The notes: generated by a model not told the origin, from the letters alone. A DNA stretch of 53,252 nt from Verrucomicrobiia bacterium (GCA_036268055.1 DATAUW010000015.1:1-53252), one strand, 5' to 3'; shown: positions 17,921 through 27,535, counted from the first letter of the stretch. Numbers and translations are program-made.

Positions 17921-20249
17921 ATTTTTCCAAGTCGCCCGTCCAAAGTTCGCGAATCTCCGCCACCGGTTTGTTTTCTTTCACCGCTTTCAACGTCGCCGCG
18001 TTGCCCATCAGCACATCCATTTTCTCAACCTTGAATTGCTCCGGGTAAAAACGATTAAGCACTTCCGCGATGGTCAGTCCGATGTCCACGACGTTGCAAT
18101 GCGCCCGGTCGGTCAGCACGATATTCACGCCTCCGCACGATTGCCCGCTGTAAACACTTTCCGTCGGCGTAAATCGCACGGGCAAAAATTTTACGCCCGG
18201 CAAATTCGCGCGATTCAATTCATACGCCAGTTTAATGTCGTGAATGTAGGGCGCGCCGACCACTTCCCATGGCGTGCCCGTTCCCCGGCCGACCGACACC
18301 GCCGTGCGCTCCAGCAGACCGACGCCCGGGTACAAAATTGCCTCCGTCTCGCTGCGCATGTTTGGCGAAAAATTCCGCCACGGCAGCCCCGTCTCGTCAT
18401 AAAGTTCCTCGCGCTTCCAACCCTCGACTTTGATCACCGTCAAATCCGTCTTGAAATGGCGTTCGTCCTTGTACATCTCCGCGAGTTCCCCGATCGTCAT
18501 CCCATAACGCACCGGAATCGGATGATACCCCACGAAGCTGGTCTTACCCGTCAGCAGCGGCCCGTCAATCGTCACGCCATCAATCGGGTTCACGCGATCG
18601 AGCACAAAATATTTTATCCCCGCCTTTTCCGCCGCTTCCATCGCCAGCCCCATCGTCGAGATATAAGTATAAAACCGGCAGCCCACGTCCTGCACATCGA
18701 AAACCAGCGCGTCCAATCCTCTCATCTGCTTCAGCGTCGGCGCATAATTTGTCCCGTACAAACTATAAACTGGCAAACCCGTCACCGCATCCACACTGTC
18801 ACCCACCGCTTCGTCGGCGATCCCATACAACCCATGCTCGGGACTGAACAACGCCACCAACTCAACGTCCGGCGCGTTCTTCAACAAATGAATCGTCGCG
18901 TACCGCTGCCGGTCCGTCCCAGTGTGATTCGTGATGAGCCCCACGCGCATCCCTTTCAACGCGGCAAAATGGTCGCGTTTCAAAACATCAATGCCATTGA
19001 GCACGCCCAGCACATCATTGTTCAGCGAATTCAACTCGGCCAATTCCGTCGCGCTCAATTTTTCCGGCGGCAGCGGCGGCAGTTGATCCGGCACAAAATT
19101 GAAATCAAAATTCGTCACCGCCTCCGCCGCCAGCGTTCCCAGCGTCCCGTAAAGCGGAACCACACTGCCACTCCCGTCGGGATGATTTCGATTGGATAAA
19201 AAAATGAAGAAGGTTTTTGAGAACGGATCAATCCACAAACATGTTCCCGTCCAGCCGGTGTGCCCGTACGACCCACGCGGAAATTTCGTTCCCCGCGGAC
19301 GGCTGAATCCCGAATCTATGTCCCAGCCCAGCCCGCGCCGGTCCCGTATGCCGGGCGGCGTTTGCACGCTGGTCATCAACCGCACCGTTTCCGGTTTAAA
19401 AATCCGCACGCCGTCCAGTTCGCCCTCGTTCAACATCATCTGCGCATACCGCGCCAGATCCGACGCCGTCGAAAACAGTCCCGCGTGCCCCGCCACGCCG
19501 CCCATGTGCCGCGAAGTCGGATCATGCACCACGCCGCGCAACATCACGTTCGTATGAATGGGATCGAACTCCGTCGGCGCGATGCGCGGAATTTTATTCG
19601 TCGGCGGCAGGTATCCCGTATCCACCATTTTCAACGGCACATAAATTTCCTTCTGCACAAAATCCTCCAGCTTCATCCCGCTCACACGCTCGACAATGGC
19701 TCCCACCAAAAACAAATTCACATCGCTGTACCGGAAGACCGTTCCCGGCTTCGACCGCAATTTCTCCTTGCACGCCATCGCCACCGCCGTATCGCGCCCC
19801 TGCCAATCCGTCCTCGTTTCGATGTCCGGCACGAGGCCCGATGTGTGCGTCAACAATTCCCGCACCGTCACCAGGTCCTTGTCCCCGCCGGTAAACTCTG
19901 GGATATAAGTATGCACCGGCTCGTCTAATTTCACCTGCCCGCGCTCCACGAGAATCATGATCGCCGGCGTGCCCGCGATGACTTTCGTCAGCGAGGCCAA
20001 ATCAAAAATCGTGTCCGTCGTCATCGGTTCGATTTCCGGCACCAATGCCCGATCACCGTAAGCCTTCAAATATTTGGACTTGCCATGCTCCACCAGCAGC
20101 ACCCCTCCCGGACACTTTTGATCATCAATCGCCTGATTGATCGCATCATCCATCTTATGCAGCGTTTTCGTATCCAAATCCGCGCCCGACGCCCGCAAGC
20201 CAACAACAGTCAACGCTACCCACAAAACCAACGCTCGAAAATATTTCAT
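17886..20249 (-). CDS. Serine hydrolase-NamZ fusion (peptidoglycan turnover)
   Basis: 787 residues. A signal peptide (about 1-22) precedes a beta-lactamase-fold serine hydrolase domain (about 25-400) with SLTK (Ser86, Lys89), the YSD tyrosine motif (about 174-176) and HTG (about 339-341). A DUF1343/NamZ domain follows (about 430-787), with LITNHTGTDRQ, LFSPEHGLYG, DVQDVGCRFYTYISTM and NFSPNMRSETEAILYPG. NamZ is an exo-beta-N-acetylmuramidase that releases MurNAc from peptidoglycan fragments. The fused serine hydrolase is probably an esterase or peptidase on the same material. In Bacillus the two activities are separate neighbouring genes (ybbC and ybbE), which supports a joint role in muropeptide recovery. 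Confidence 0.88.
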   Translation of the reverse strand: MKYFRALVLWVALTVVGLRASGADLDTKTLHKMDDAINQAIDDQKCPGGVLLVEHGKSKYLKAYGDRALVPEIEPMTTDTIFDLASLTKVIAGTPAIMILVERGQVKLDEPVHTYIPEFTGGDKDLVTVRELLTHTSGLVPDIETRTDWQGRDTAVAMACKEKLRSKPGTVFRYSDVNLFLVGAIVERVSGMKLEDFVQKEIYVPLKMVDTGYLPPTNKIPRIAPTEFDPIHTNVMLRGVVHDPTSRHMGGVAGHAGLFSTASDLARYAQMMLNEGELDGVRIFKPETVRLMTSVQTPPGIRDRRGLGWDIDSGFSRPRGTKFPRGSYGHTGWTGTCLWIDPFSKTFFIFLSNRNHPDGSGSVVPLYGTLGTLAAEAVTNFDFNFVPDQLPPLPPEKLSATELAELNSLNNDVLGVLNGIDVLKRDHFAALKGMRVGLITNHTGTDRQRYATIHLLKNAPDVELVALFSPEHGLYGIADEAVGDSVDAVTGLPVYSLYGTNYAPTLKQMRGLDALVFDVQDVGCRFYTYISTMGLAMEAAEKAGIKYFVLDRVNPIDGVTIDGPLLTGKTSFVGYHPIPVRYGMTIGELAEMYKDERHFKTDLTVIKVEGWKREELYDETGLPWRNFSPNMRSETEAILYPGVGLLERTAVSVGRGTGTPWEVVGAPYIHDIKLAYELNRANLPGVKFLPVRFTPTESVYSGQSCGGVNIVLTDRAHCNVVDIGLTIAEVLNRFYPEQFKVEKMDVLMGNAATLKAVKENKPVAEIRELWTGDLEKFKARRAKYLLY

Positions 20250-20397
20250 AAATTAAAAAGCAATCACTCAACCTGTAGCGGCGGTCTATGACCGCCGTCT
20301 TCAATCCGGACGGACCGCGGGTCTATGACTCGCAGCAACTCAATACAAAATTGCCGCCCCCGGCTCACACCACAGTCAAATACTGAAAACTTGAAAC
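20250..20397. repeat. Intergenic region with GGTCTATGACC palindromic repeats
   Basis: Two adjacent hairpins: CGGCGGTCTATGACCGCCG (20279-20297), a perfect stem with a 3-nt loop, and ACCGCGGGTCTATGACTCGCAGC (20314-20336). The sequence after the second, to about 20357, ends ATTGCCGC as in the copy at 33135. The heptamer repeat ACTGAAAACTTGAAACT lies at 20382-20398, at the stop of the next gene. Confidence 0.65.
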
Positions 20398-21684
20398 TCA
20401 TTCTCTATTTCCCGCCATCAAATCAAAACAAGTTATCTTCCATCCACGATCCAACCCCTCGCGCACAAACAATTTCCCATCCGCATACGCTGGCGAACTC
20501 CAACTCTTTCCACAAACCTGCGTGTGCGCCAGTTCCGTGTATTTTTCCGGGTTCGCCGCGATGAAAAACAAATCTCCCTTGTCCGTCGTCACCAGAATAT
20601 TTTTCCCCATAACGATGCTCACGGACACCTTGTCGCCGAACCCTTCCTGGTCCCACATCTTCTTTCCGTTCAACGCGTCCACGCACACATAATTTTTTCC
20701 AGCGCCCTGGCAATATAAATAATGGTCAACCAGCACCGGCGTCGCGAGATTGATTTTCAAGTCCTTGTCCGTCCAGGACCGCTCCGCCTTGAAAGCGTCT
20801 CCTTCTTTCGTAATTTTGAAACACACCAGCCCAATCGTTTGCGAGTTCACGCTGATAGTGTCGCCAAAGATCACCGGCGTCATCGCGTGGCGTTTCGCAT
20901 CCGTCCGCAAGGGCACTCGCCACAAAATCCTGCCGTCGTCCGCGCCCATGCCCATCAACGCCTCTGACGTGAAATAAATAATCTGTTTTGTCCCCGCGAA
21001 GTTCTCAACCAACAGTGAAGAATACGCCGCCTCATCGTTGCCCGTTTTCCATAAAACTTTACCGTTCCGCTTGTCAAAACAGACCGCGCTCGCACCCGCC
21101 TTGCTGCCGACCGGCAGAATAATATGCTCCCCATCAATCACGCCGCAGCCATTGTTCCCCCTCCGGCTCGCGGTGCCCTCATTCGCCTTGCCGCCCAAAA
21201 ATGTCACCCCAAAATCTTTCGCGAAACTTGTCCCCCAAATCACTTTTCCATCCGCCGCATTCAGGCAGCGAAATTCGCCGTTGCATGACTGCGTGTAAAC
21301 TCGGTCGCCATCCATGATCGGCGTGCTGCGCGGCCCCGGCCCCCATTCATCCTCGAATGAATCGGTCAGCGTTGCGCGCCAGATTTCCTTGCCGGTTTTC
21401 GCATCCAGCATGTGCGCAATTTCTTTCCCGTCCTGCGCATCGAGATAAACCAGTTTCCCTCCCGCGACCACCGGCGATGAAAATCCTCCGCCGATCTGCA
21501 ATTTCCAGTCCACCTTGGGCTCCGTCGAAACCGATACCGGCACCTGTGCATCCGCCGGAACATGTCCGTCCCGCTCCAGCCCGCGCCATTGCGGCCAATC
21601 GCTCGCTCTCGCGGAAATTCCCATCGCGAGCAACCCAAAAAAAATACACGCCTTAAAAATTTTGCTCCATTGACGATTTTTCAT
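20398..21684 (-). CDS. PQQ-like beta-propeller protein
   Basis: 428 residues from MKNRQWSKIFK; an ATG five codons upstream (21699) is also possible. A signal peptide (about 1-27) ends near ARA. The mature start SDWPQWRGLERDG is the hallmark of exported PQQ-binding-like propellers common in Planctomycetes and Verrucomicrobia. Blade motifs follow: LDAKTGKEIWRATL, LNAADGKVIWGTSF, FDKRNGKVLWKTG, VDALNGKKMWDQEG. No PQQ catalytic residue can be confirmed, so it may be non-enzymatic or an outer-membrane scaffold. It starts within 25 bp of the ggt stop on the same strand, so it is likely in the same transcript. Confidence 0.82.
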   Translation of the reverse strand: MKNRQWSKIFKACIFFGLLAMGISARASDWPQWRGLERDGHVPADAQVPVSVSTEPKVDWKLQIGGGFSSPVVAGGKLVYLDAQDGKEIAHMLDAKTGKEIWRATLTDSFEDEWGPGPRSTPIMDGDRVYTQSCNGEFRCLNAADGKVIWGTSFAKDFGVTFLGGKANEGTASRRGNNGCGVIDGEHIILPVGSKAGASAVCFDKRNGKVLWKTGNDEAAYSSLLVENFAGTKQIIYFTSEALMGMGADDGRILWRVPLRTDAKRHAMTPVIFGDTISVNSQTIGLVCFKITKEGDAFKAERSWTDKDLKINLATPVLVDHYLYCQGAGKNYVCVDALNGKKMWDQEGFGDKVSVSIVMGKNILVTTDKGDLFFIAANPEKYTELAHTQVCGKSWSSPAYADGKLFVREGLDRGWKITCFDLMAGNRE

Positions 21685-21705
21685 ATGGCTATTGCGCATT
21701 CGGTT

Positions 21706-23433
21706 TTACCATCCTTTTGCTTCGCCCGAGGCCCGCGGGTCCGCCACGCCGACGAATTCTTTTCCGTCCTTCGTTCGCCCCACGATTTGAGTCGCGCCGA
21801 TCGCGCTCGTGACTCCAACCGCACGACCGCGCGCCGCCAACGCCGCGCGCAATTTCAGCGGCATGGTTTTTTCCACCATCAATTCATCCGGCGACCATTG
21901 ATGATGCAATCGCGGCTGCAACATCGCATCCTCCGGGCTCATTCCCATGTCCAAAATATTTACCAACGCATAGAGTACCTGCGAAATAATCGTCGGGCCG
22001 CCCGCCGCGCCCAGCGCCAGAATCGGCTGGTGATCTTTCAATACAATCGTCGGAGACATGCTCGACAGCGGACGCTTTCCCGGCCCTACCGAATTGGCTT
22101 CCGCGCCGATCAGTTTGAAATAATTCGTCGCGCCCGGCTGCGCCGAAAAATCGTCCATTTGATTATTCATCACGATTCCAGTGCCAGGAATCACCACCTT
22201 GGAGCCAAAGCTCGTGTTCACCGTCGCCGTGCACGCCACCCAATTCCCTTCCGCGTCCGCGACGGAAAAATGTGTCGTGTGCTGCTTGAAAAATTCCTTG
22301 TCCCAACCCGGCGGCAATCCGTGTCCCGGCACAACAGTCGTATGCTCCGGATTGATTTTCTTCGCTAACTCCGCGCCGTATTTTTTTTCCACCAATCCGC
22401 GCGGCACATTCGCGAAATCCGGGTCGCCCAGCCAATACGCGCGATCCGCAAATGCCAGTTTCATTGCTTCCGCAATCACGTGCAGGCGAGTCACCTCGTC
22501 CATTTTTTTCAGATCGAACGGTTCGAGAATATTCAGCATCTCCACCACATGCACGCCGCCTGAACTCGGCGGAGGAAACGATACCACTTCATAACCGCGA
22601 TACATTGTGCTTACCGGCTCGCGCAAGAGAATATGGTAATCGCGAAAATCCTGCGCCGTCACGATGCCGCCGTTTTTCTTCATCCAGGTTTCCACCGCCG
22701 CGCCAAATGCCCCGCGATAAAACCAATCCACGCCTTCCTCCGCAATATGCCGATAACTCGCCGCCAGATCTTTTTGCCGCAAGGTGTCACCCGCGCCGTA
22801 AGTCTGCCGGGAATTCTTGAAATAAATTTCTCTCGATGCCCCAAACTCCCATAAGTCTTTTGCCGACGCTTTTAGTCTCCTCGCATAGCCCGCACTAACG
22901 ACAAAACCTCTGTCCGCAATTTCCGCCGCCGGCAAAATCAATTCCTTGAGATTTTTTTTCCCAAAATGCGTTTCCGCATAATCATACACGGCCAGCGACC
23001 CCGGCACGCCGCTCGCCAGCGCGCCCGTTTGGCTCAACTCCGGGTCGGCTTTTCCATTGCGAATGAACATGTCCCGCGTCGCCGCCCCCGGCGCCATTTC
23101 ACGTCCATCCAGCGCCACAATCGAACCATCCGCGCGGCGAATCAGCATGAAACAGCCGCCGCCAATTCCCGAATTCGCCCCATCCACCACGCCCAGCGTC
23201 AATCCCACGGCGACCGCGGCATCAATCGCATTGCCTCCGTCTTTCAAAACTTTTACGCCCGCCTCCGTCGCCAGCGGAGCAACTGTGGCCACCATCCCGT
23301 GTTCTCCATAAGCGACTAATGGCGGCCAGGCTGGTGATGAATTTGTATCTGCCCCGCGAGTCGCCGTTATGACGCCAAACCAAAAGCACGCGATGAAGAT
23401 AAATTTGCTGATGATTCCAAGTTGCGGCTTCAT
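21706..23433 (-). CDS. ggt: Gamma-glutamyltransferase
   Basis: 575 residues, the normal length for this family. It cleaves gamma-glutamyl bonds of glutathione and related compounds in the periplasm after autocatalytic cleavage into two subunits. A signal peptide (about 1-27) is present. The nucleophile is Thr386 in QHTTHFSVADAEG, the new N-terminus of the small subunit. Other family segments are GGNAIDAAVA, GSGIGGGCFML-like SGIGGGCFML, PSSGG and SSMSPTI(V). All key residues are intact. It is followed immediately by the PQQ-like propeller gene; no clear metabolic link is known. Confidence 0.93.
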   Translation of the reverse strand: MKPQLGIISKFIFIACFWFGVITATRGADTNSSPAWPPLVAYGEHGMVATVAPLATEAGVKVLKDGGNAIDAAVAVGLTLGVVDGANSGIGGGCFMLIRRADGSIVALDGREMAPGAATRDMFIRNGKADPELSQTGALASGVPGSLAVYDYAETHFGKKNLKELILPAAEIADRGFVVSAGYARRLKASAKDLWEFGASREIYFKNSRQTYGAGDTLRQKDLAASYRHIAEEGVDWFYRGAFGAAVETWMKKNGGIVTAQDFRDYHILLREPVSTMYRGYEVVSFPPPSSGGVHVVEMLNILEPFDLKKMDEVTRLHVIAEAMKLAFADRAYWLGDPDFANVPRGLVEKKYGAELAKKINPEHTTVVPGHGLPPGWDKEFFKQHTTHFSVADAEGNWVACTATVNTSFGSKVVIPGTGIVMNNQMDDFSAQPGATNYFKLIGAEANSVGPGKRPLSSMSPTIVLKDHQPILALGAAGGPTIISQVLYALVNILDMGMSPEDAMLQPRLHHQWSPDELMVEKTMPLKLRAALAARGRAVGVTSAIGATQIVGRTKDGKEFVGVADPRASGEAKGW

Positions 23434-23601
23434 TCAGTTGGATGCGCGGTCACCATTCGCACTCTTTATAAAGAGCTTCTTGTGCAAACAAAAGCTTCCT
23501 TTTCAAACTTACCGACTTACTCACTAACTCATCATTTTATATTAAACTTATGAACACTGAAAACTTGAAACTGCCCTTTTCCTAAGCAACACTTCGCCCG
23601 C
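23434..23601. repeat. Divergent intergenic region with heptamer repeat
   Basis: AACACTGAAAACTTGAAACTG at 23553-23573, 28 bp upstream of the next start codon. It is the same core as at 3557 and 20382. Nothing else is recognised. Confidence 0.5.
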
Positions 23602-24600
23602 ATGAGTCATACCATCAGCATCGCGCAATACGGCCTTGGCCCCATCGGCATCGAATCCCTCAAGCTCGCCGCGTCCAAGCCCTGGGTGGAGATTGTCGGC
23701 GGCATTGACATTGACCCTGCCAAAGTTGGCAAAGACCTCGGCGAACTCACTGGCCTGGCTTCGCTCAAGGGCCGCGTGGTCTATGATTCGCTTGAAAAAT
23801 TGCTCGCGCATGCCAAGCCCGACGTCGTCCTGCACACGACCGTTTCCAAATTTAAAAACGCTTTCCCGCAACTCGAACCACTCGCGCGCGCGGGCATCAG
23901 CGTCGTTTCGTCCTGTGAAGAATTGCTTTTTCCGCAACTGATGGAACCGGAACTCGCCGCGATGCTCGACCAAACCTGCCAGGCCGGCGGCTCACGCATC
24001 ATCGGCACCGGCGTCAATCCCGGGTTCGTCATGGATGTGCTTCCCATCTGCCTTACCGGCGTCAGCCGCGACGTCCGCGCCATTCATATCCAGCGCGTCG
24101 TCAATGCTTCCACCCGCCGCGAACCGCTTCAGAAAAAAATCGGCAGCGGCTGGATTCCCGAGGAGTTTCGCCGCTTGTTCAAGGAAGGCCGCGCCGGTCA
24201 CGCCGGCTTGAAGGAATCGCTGGCACTGATCGCGCATTGCCTGGGCTGGCAAGCCACGGACATCACTGAAACCGGCGAACCGGTCATCGCCGATCACGAC
24301 ATCAAAACGAAATTTCTCGAAGTGAAAAAGGGACTCACCTGCGGCCTGCATCAGCATGCGACAGCGAAGATCAGCAGCGGCGCGAAACTCGTGCTCGACA
24401 TCAAAATGTATCTCGACGCCCCAAATCCGCACGATGCCATCCAGATCGAAGGCGATCCTTCGCTGGACGTGGTCATCAATGGCGGCGTCGCAGGAGATCA
24501 CGCCACCGTGGCCGCCCTCGTCAACACCGCCCGCCGGATTCTCTCCGCCCGCCCGGGCCTGCTATTGATGAGCGACATTTCCCTGCCTTGCTGGTCGTAA
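23602..24600 (+). CDS. DapB-fold dehydrogenase, 2,4-diaminopentanoate dehydrogenase-like
   Basis: 332 residues. The Rossmann fold starts with IAQYGLGPIGIES (Gly11-x-Gly13-xx-Gly16). The DapB-type N-terminal domain contains VVLHTTVSKFKNAF and SVVSSCEELLFP. The segment GTGVNPGFVMDVLP is diagnostic of the family that includes 2,4-diaminopentanoate dehydrogenase (ornithine fermentation), rather than true dihydrodipicolinate reductase. The substrate here is uncertain. It is first in a plus-strand run with a sugar isomerase-like and a Gfo/Idh/MocA gene, which argues for a role in catabolism of a sugar or amino acid. Start ATG at 23602. Confidence 0.75.
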   Translation: MSHTISIAQYGLGPIGIESLKLAASKPWVEIVGGIDIDPAKVGKDLGELTGLASLKGRVVYDSLEKLLAHAKPDVVLHTTVSKFKNAFPQLEPLARAGISVVSSCEELLFPQLMEPELAAMLDQTCQAGGSRIIGTGVNPGFVMDVLPICLTGVSRDVRAIHIQRVVNASTRREPLQKKIGSGWIPEEFRRLFKEGRAGHAGLKESLALIAHCLGWQATDITETGEPVIADHDIKTKFLEVKKGLTCGLHQHATAKISSGAKLVLDIKMYLDAPNPHDAIQIEGDPSLDVVINGGVAGDHATVAALVNTARRILSARPGLLLMSDISLPCWS

Positions 24601-24691
24601 GGGCTTATTCCCAAGTGGGTAAATTGTCAGCTCGAAGGAAAAAATCTTGCGCCCTCGCGGTGTTGCAGCATTCAATACTTCCACACCAACC

Positions 24692-25738
24692 ATGAGCGCG
24701 AACAAAAATACTTTTCCCAAACTGCACAATGCCATGTGGCCGGGTCTCGTCGGCAAAGGCAGCCCCGGCGCGGAACCCTGCATCAGTCTCGATACCATGC
24801 TGGATCTCACCGCCGCTGCCGAAGTCAACGGTGTCAAATTTGATGGCGTGGATTTATTTCTGTTCGACCCGCATGTGAGCATTGATTCCACCGCGGACGG
24901 CGTGAAAAAAATTGCCGATAAAATTCGCGCAAAGAATTTTACCGTCGGTTCGGTGGTCGCGCCGGTTTGGCCGCCGACCGGCGGCGGCTCGGCGATGGGC
25001 AGCGCCGACGAGCGCAAAAAATTTGTCCAACAAGTGCGCAAGGCCTGTGGCATCGCCGAGCGGCTTCGAGAATTGGGCGTCCGCCCGTACGGCGTGGTGC
25101 GCATAGATTCCGCCTGCGGCGTCGGTGAATGGGAAAACGACCGCAAGGGCAACACGAAAAAAATTGCAGCCACGTTTCGCGAAGCCGCGAAGGTTGCGAA
25201 AGATCACGGCGAAAGGCTTGCCGTCGAGGGTGAAATTTGCTGGGGCGGCATGCACTCGTGGAAATATATGCTGCAACTCCTCGAAGCGGTGGATATGCCC
25301 AAGGTAGTCGGTTTTCAAGCGGACATGGCGCACACGCTTCTCTACACGCTCGGCTATAACGCTCCCGAACACCGCATCGTGCCGAAGAATTTTCATTGGG
25401 AACCCGGCGCGTTCCACGAAGCGATGAAAAAAATGACGAAGGCATTGCGTCCCTGGACGATTGATTTTCACGTCGCGCAAAACGATGCCACCGTCAAAGG
25501 TTCCGGCTCTCACGACAAAACCGGGCGTCATTGTTTGGCCACCGATCCCAACGGAAAATTAAATATCGCGCGCGATGCCGGTTATTGGCTGCGCGATGGC
25601 GCCGGCAAAGTCACCAAAAAATTCAAGCACATCTGCTGGGACGGTTGCATGTTCCCGAACGATGTCATGATGAAACCCGAAACCTGGAACAACATTCTCG
25701 CCGCGATGATTCAAGTCCGCGAAAATCACGGCTGGTAA
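24692..25738 (+). CDS. Sugar phosphate isomerase/epimerase-like TIM-barrel protein
   Basis: 348 residues from the ATG at 24692 ([21 protein letters not shown]); a longer TTG reading lacks similarity. It matches the xylose isomerase-like TIM-barrel superfamily: [18 protein letters not shown] near the first strands, [15 protein letters not shown] (metal-site Glu/His) mid-chain, and [18 protein letters not shown]. These are usually isomerases or epimerases of ketoses, or inositol catabolic enzymes. The substrate is not readable. It lies about 90 bp after the diaminopentanoate-dehydrogenase-like gene and just before the oxidoreductase. Confidence 0.8.
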   Translation: MSANKNTFPKLHNAMWPGLVGKGSPGAEPCISLDTMLDLTAAAEVNGVKFDGVDLFLFDPHVSIDSTADGVKKIADKIRAKNFTVGSVVAPVWPPTGGGSAMGSADERKKFVQQVRKACGIAERLRELGVRPYGVVRIDSACGVGEWENDRKGNTKKIAATFREAAKVAKDHGERLAVEGEICWGGMHSWKYMLQLLEAVDMPKVVGFQADMAHTLLYTLGYNAPEHRIVPKNFHWEPGAFHEAMKKMTKALRPWTIDFHVAQNDATVKGSGSHDKTGRHCLATDPNGKLNIARDAGYWLRDGAGKVTKKFKHICWDGCMFPNDVMMKPETWNNILAAMIQVRENHGW

Positions 25739-25750
25739 AAAATCCTTTCT

Positions 25751-25774
25751 TTGCGGCAGCGGTCTATGCCGCCG
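25751..25774 (+). repeat. GGTCTATG palindromic repeat in short gap
   Basis: TTGCGGCAGCGGTCTATGCCGCCG, a degenerate member of the family at 20279 and 33139. It fills the 43-bp gap between two genes and lies just upstream of the start codon at 25782. Confidence 0.55.
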
Positions 25775-25781
25775 AATCATT

Positions 25782-26927
25782 ATGAAAAAACTGAACATCG
25801 GATTGGTCGGTTACGGTTTCATGGGCCGGACCCACTCCAACGCCTTCCGCAAAGTAAATAATTTCTTCGAACTCGAATATCAGCCGGTGTTGAAAGCCGT
25901 CTGCGGACGCGACGCGGAAAAGACTTCGGCCTTCGCCAGGAAATGGGGTTACGAAAGCGTTGAGACGGATTGGCGGCGATTGATCGAACGCGCGGATATT
26001 GACCTCATTGACATCGTCACGCCGAACGATTCGCACGCGGAAATCGCCATCGCCGCCGCCAAGGCGGGCAAAATGATTTTGTGCGAAAAACCGCTTTCGA
26101 TGGACGGACGCCAGGGAAAAAAAATGACCGAGGTCATCGAGCGCGCCGGCGTGCCGAACATGGTTTGGTACAATTATCGCCGCGTCCCCGCCGTGACCAT
26201 GGCCAAGCAGTTGATTGACGAAGGCAGGCTTGGGCGCATCTTCCATTATCGCGCGAAGTTTTTACAGGACTGGACTATCTCGAAAGATTTGCCGCAAGGC
26301 GGCACGGGCTTGTGGCGGCTTGATGTCAAAGCCGCGGGCAGCGGCGTGACCGGCGACTTGCTCGCGCACTGCATTGACACCGCGCTTTGGCTAAACGGCA
26401 GCATTGATTCCGTCACGGCCATGACCGAAACCTTCGTTAAGCAGCGCAAACATAATCTCACCGGCAAAGTCGAGAAGGTAAGCATTGATGACGCGTGCGC
26501 TTTTCTCGCGCGCTTCGCAAATGGTTCGCTAGCTACTTTCGAGTCCACCCGTTACGCGCGCGGGCACAAGGCGCTCTACACTTTCGAGATCAACGGCGAA
26601 CACGCGTCCATCGCCTGGGACTTGCATGATCTTCACCGACTGCAATATTTCGATCATCGTGACGAAAGCCGCCTGCGCGGCTGGCGTTCCATCCACATCA
26701 CCGACGGCGACCAGCCTTACATGAAACATTGGTGGGTTCCCGGTTTGCAAATCGGCTACGAACATACTTTCATCCACCAGGTCGCTGATTTCCTCGAGGG
26801 ATTGGAAACCAGAAAACCCGCACATCCCAATTTCCGCGATGCACTGGAAACCCAATATGTCTGCGATGCCGTCCTCAAATCCGCAAAAACCGGCAAATGG
26901 CAAAACGTCCCCTCAAATAAAAAGTAG
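25782..26927 (+). CDS. Gfo/Idh/MocA family oxidoreductase
   Basis: 381 residues. An NAD(P)-dependent dehydrogenase of sugars, inositols or related polyols. The Rossmann motif is [12 protein letters not shown] (Gly10-x-Gly12-xx-Gly15). The family-defining EKP is at 102-104 in LCEKPLSM. The C-terminal domain holds [18 protein letters not shown] with the conserved His. Ends near residue 381, normal for this family. It forms a likely catabolic set with the two preceding genes. In Verrucomicrobiota such pairs often act on unusual sugars; the substrate cannot be named. Confidence 0.92.
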   Translation: MKKLNIGLVGYGFMGRTHSNAFRKVNNFFELEYQPVLKAVCGRDAEKTSAFARKWGYESVETDWRRLIERADIDLIDIVTPNDSHAEIAIAAAKAGKMILCEKPLSMDGRQGKKMTEVIERAGVPNMVWYNYRRVPAVTMAKQLIDEGRLGRIFHYRAKFLQDWTISKDLPQGGTGLWRLDVKAAGSGVTGDLLAHCIDTALWLNGSIDSVTAMTETFVKQRKHNLTGKVEKVSIDDACAFLARFANGSLATFESTRYARGHKALYTFEINGEHASIAWDLHDLHRLQYFDHRDESRLRGWRSIHITDGDQPYMKHWWVPGLQIGYEHTFIHQVADFLEGLETRKPAHPNFRDALETQYVCDAVLKSAKTGKWQNVPSNKK

Positions 26928-27034
26928 TGCGCAAGATTGCCCGAGTGAGAATTAATTCATGCGAATCCCTTTGACTACGGCATATTTTTGCCCAATGATT
27001 CCCTGACCATCGAACATGAAAATTAACTAATCCG

Positions 27035-27466
27035 ATGAACTACAAAACCCTTACTGTTGCCCTTACTGCCACTCTCGCGCTCAGCCTGTTGACGGCTTCC
27101 GCCGAAGACAAAAAGCTCGACGCGAGCAAGCTGCCACCGGCGTCCACCATGACCGGCGTCACCTACGACAAAGATATCAAACCCATCTTTGATAAAAATT
27201 GCGTGAAGTGCCATCACGGCGAAAAGGCCCACGCGAAACTGCACCTGGACACGATGGAAGGCGCGATCAAAGGCGGCAAAGAAGGCCCGGACATCATCTC
27301 CGGCAAGAGCGGCGATAGCCCGCTGGTTTATGCTGTAGCGCACATCGGCGATGACGATGATTTCATGCCGCCCACCAAGAAGATGAAAGACGGCACAACC
27401 CTGACGCCGCTCACTCCTGAACAGGTCGGCCTCATTCGCGCGTGGATTGATCAAGGCTGTAAATAA
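27035..27466 (+). CDS. Small periplasmic cytochrome c (Planctomycete type)
   Basis: 143 residues. Signal peptide MNYKTLTVALTATLALSLLTASAED (about 1-23). One heme-binding site, CVKCH (Cys56, Cys59, His60), in YDKDIKPIFDKNCVKCHHG, the signature of the Planctomycete-type cytochrome c domain. A Met axial ligand may be in DFMPPTKKM. The C-terminus LTPEQVGLIRAWIDQGCK is typical of the family. It probably carries electrons for a periplasmic dehydrogenase; the preceding sugar genes or the distant dehydrogenase at 9724 are only possible partners. Confidence 0.88.
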   Translation: MNYKTLTVALTATLALSLLTASAEDKKLDASKLPPASTMTGVTYDKDIKPIFDKNCVKCHHGEKAHAKLHLDTMEGAIKGGKEGPDIISGKSGDSPLVYAVAHIGDDDDFMPPTKKMKDGTTLTPLTPEQVGLIRAWIDQGCK

Positions 27467-27484
27467 GCGGCGAACTCTTTTCAC

Positions 27485-27520
27485 ACCGCTTTGGCTGGCA
27501 ACGGCGAAAGCGGTTTTTAT
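27485..27520. terminator. Terminator between convergent cytochrome c and dnaG genes
   Basis: Stem ACCGCTTT (27485-27492) pairing with AAAGCGGT (27507-27514), a 14-nt loop, then TTTTAT on the plus strand. It lies 19 bp after the cytochrome stop and 15 bp before the dnaG stop. The plus-strand T-tract fits the cytochrome gene. Confidence 0.75.
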
Positions 27521-27535
27521 TTGTACACATGAAAA

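Noticed and set aside
18036-19199. 387-codon Arg/His-rich open frame on the plus strand within the serine hydrolase-NamZ gene
   Set aside because: High-GC antisense frame with typical RRRHRR composition; the minus strand carries both catalytic domains intact.
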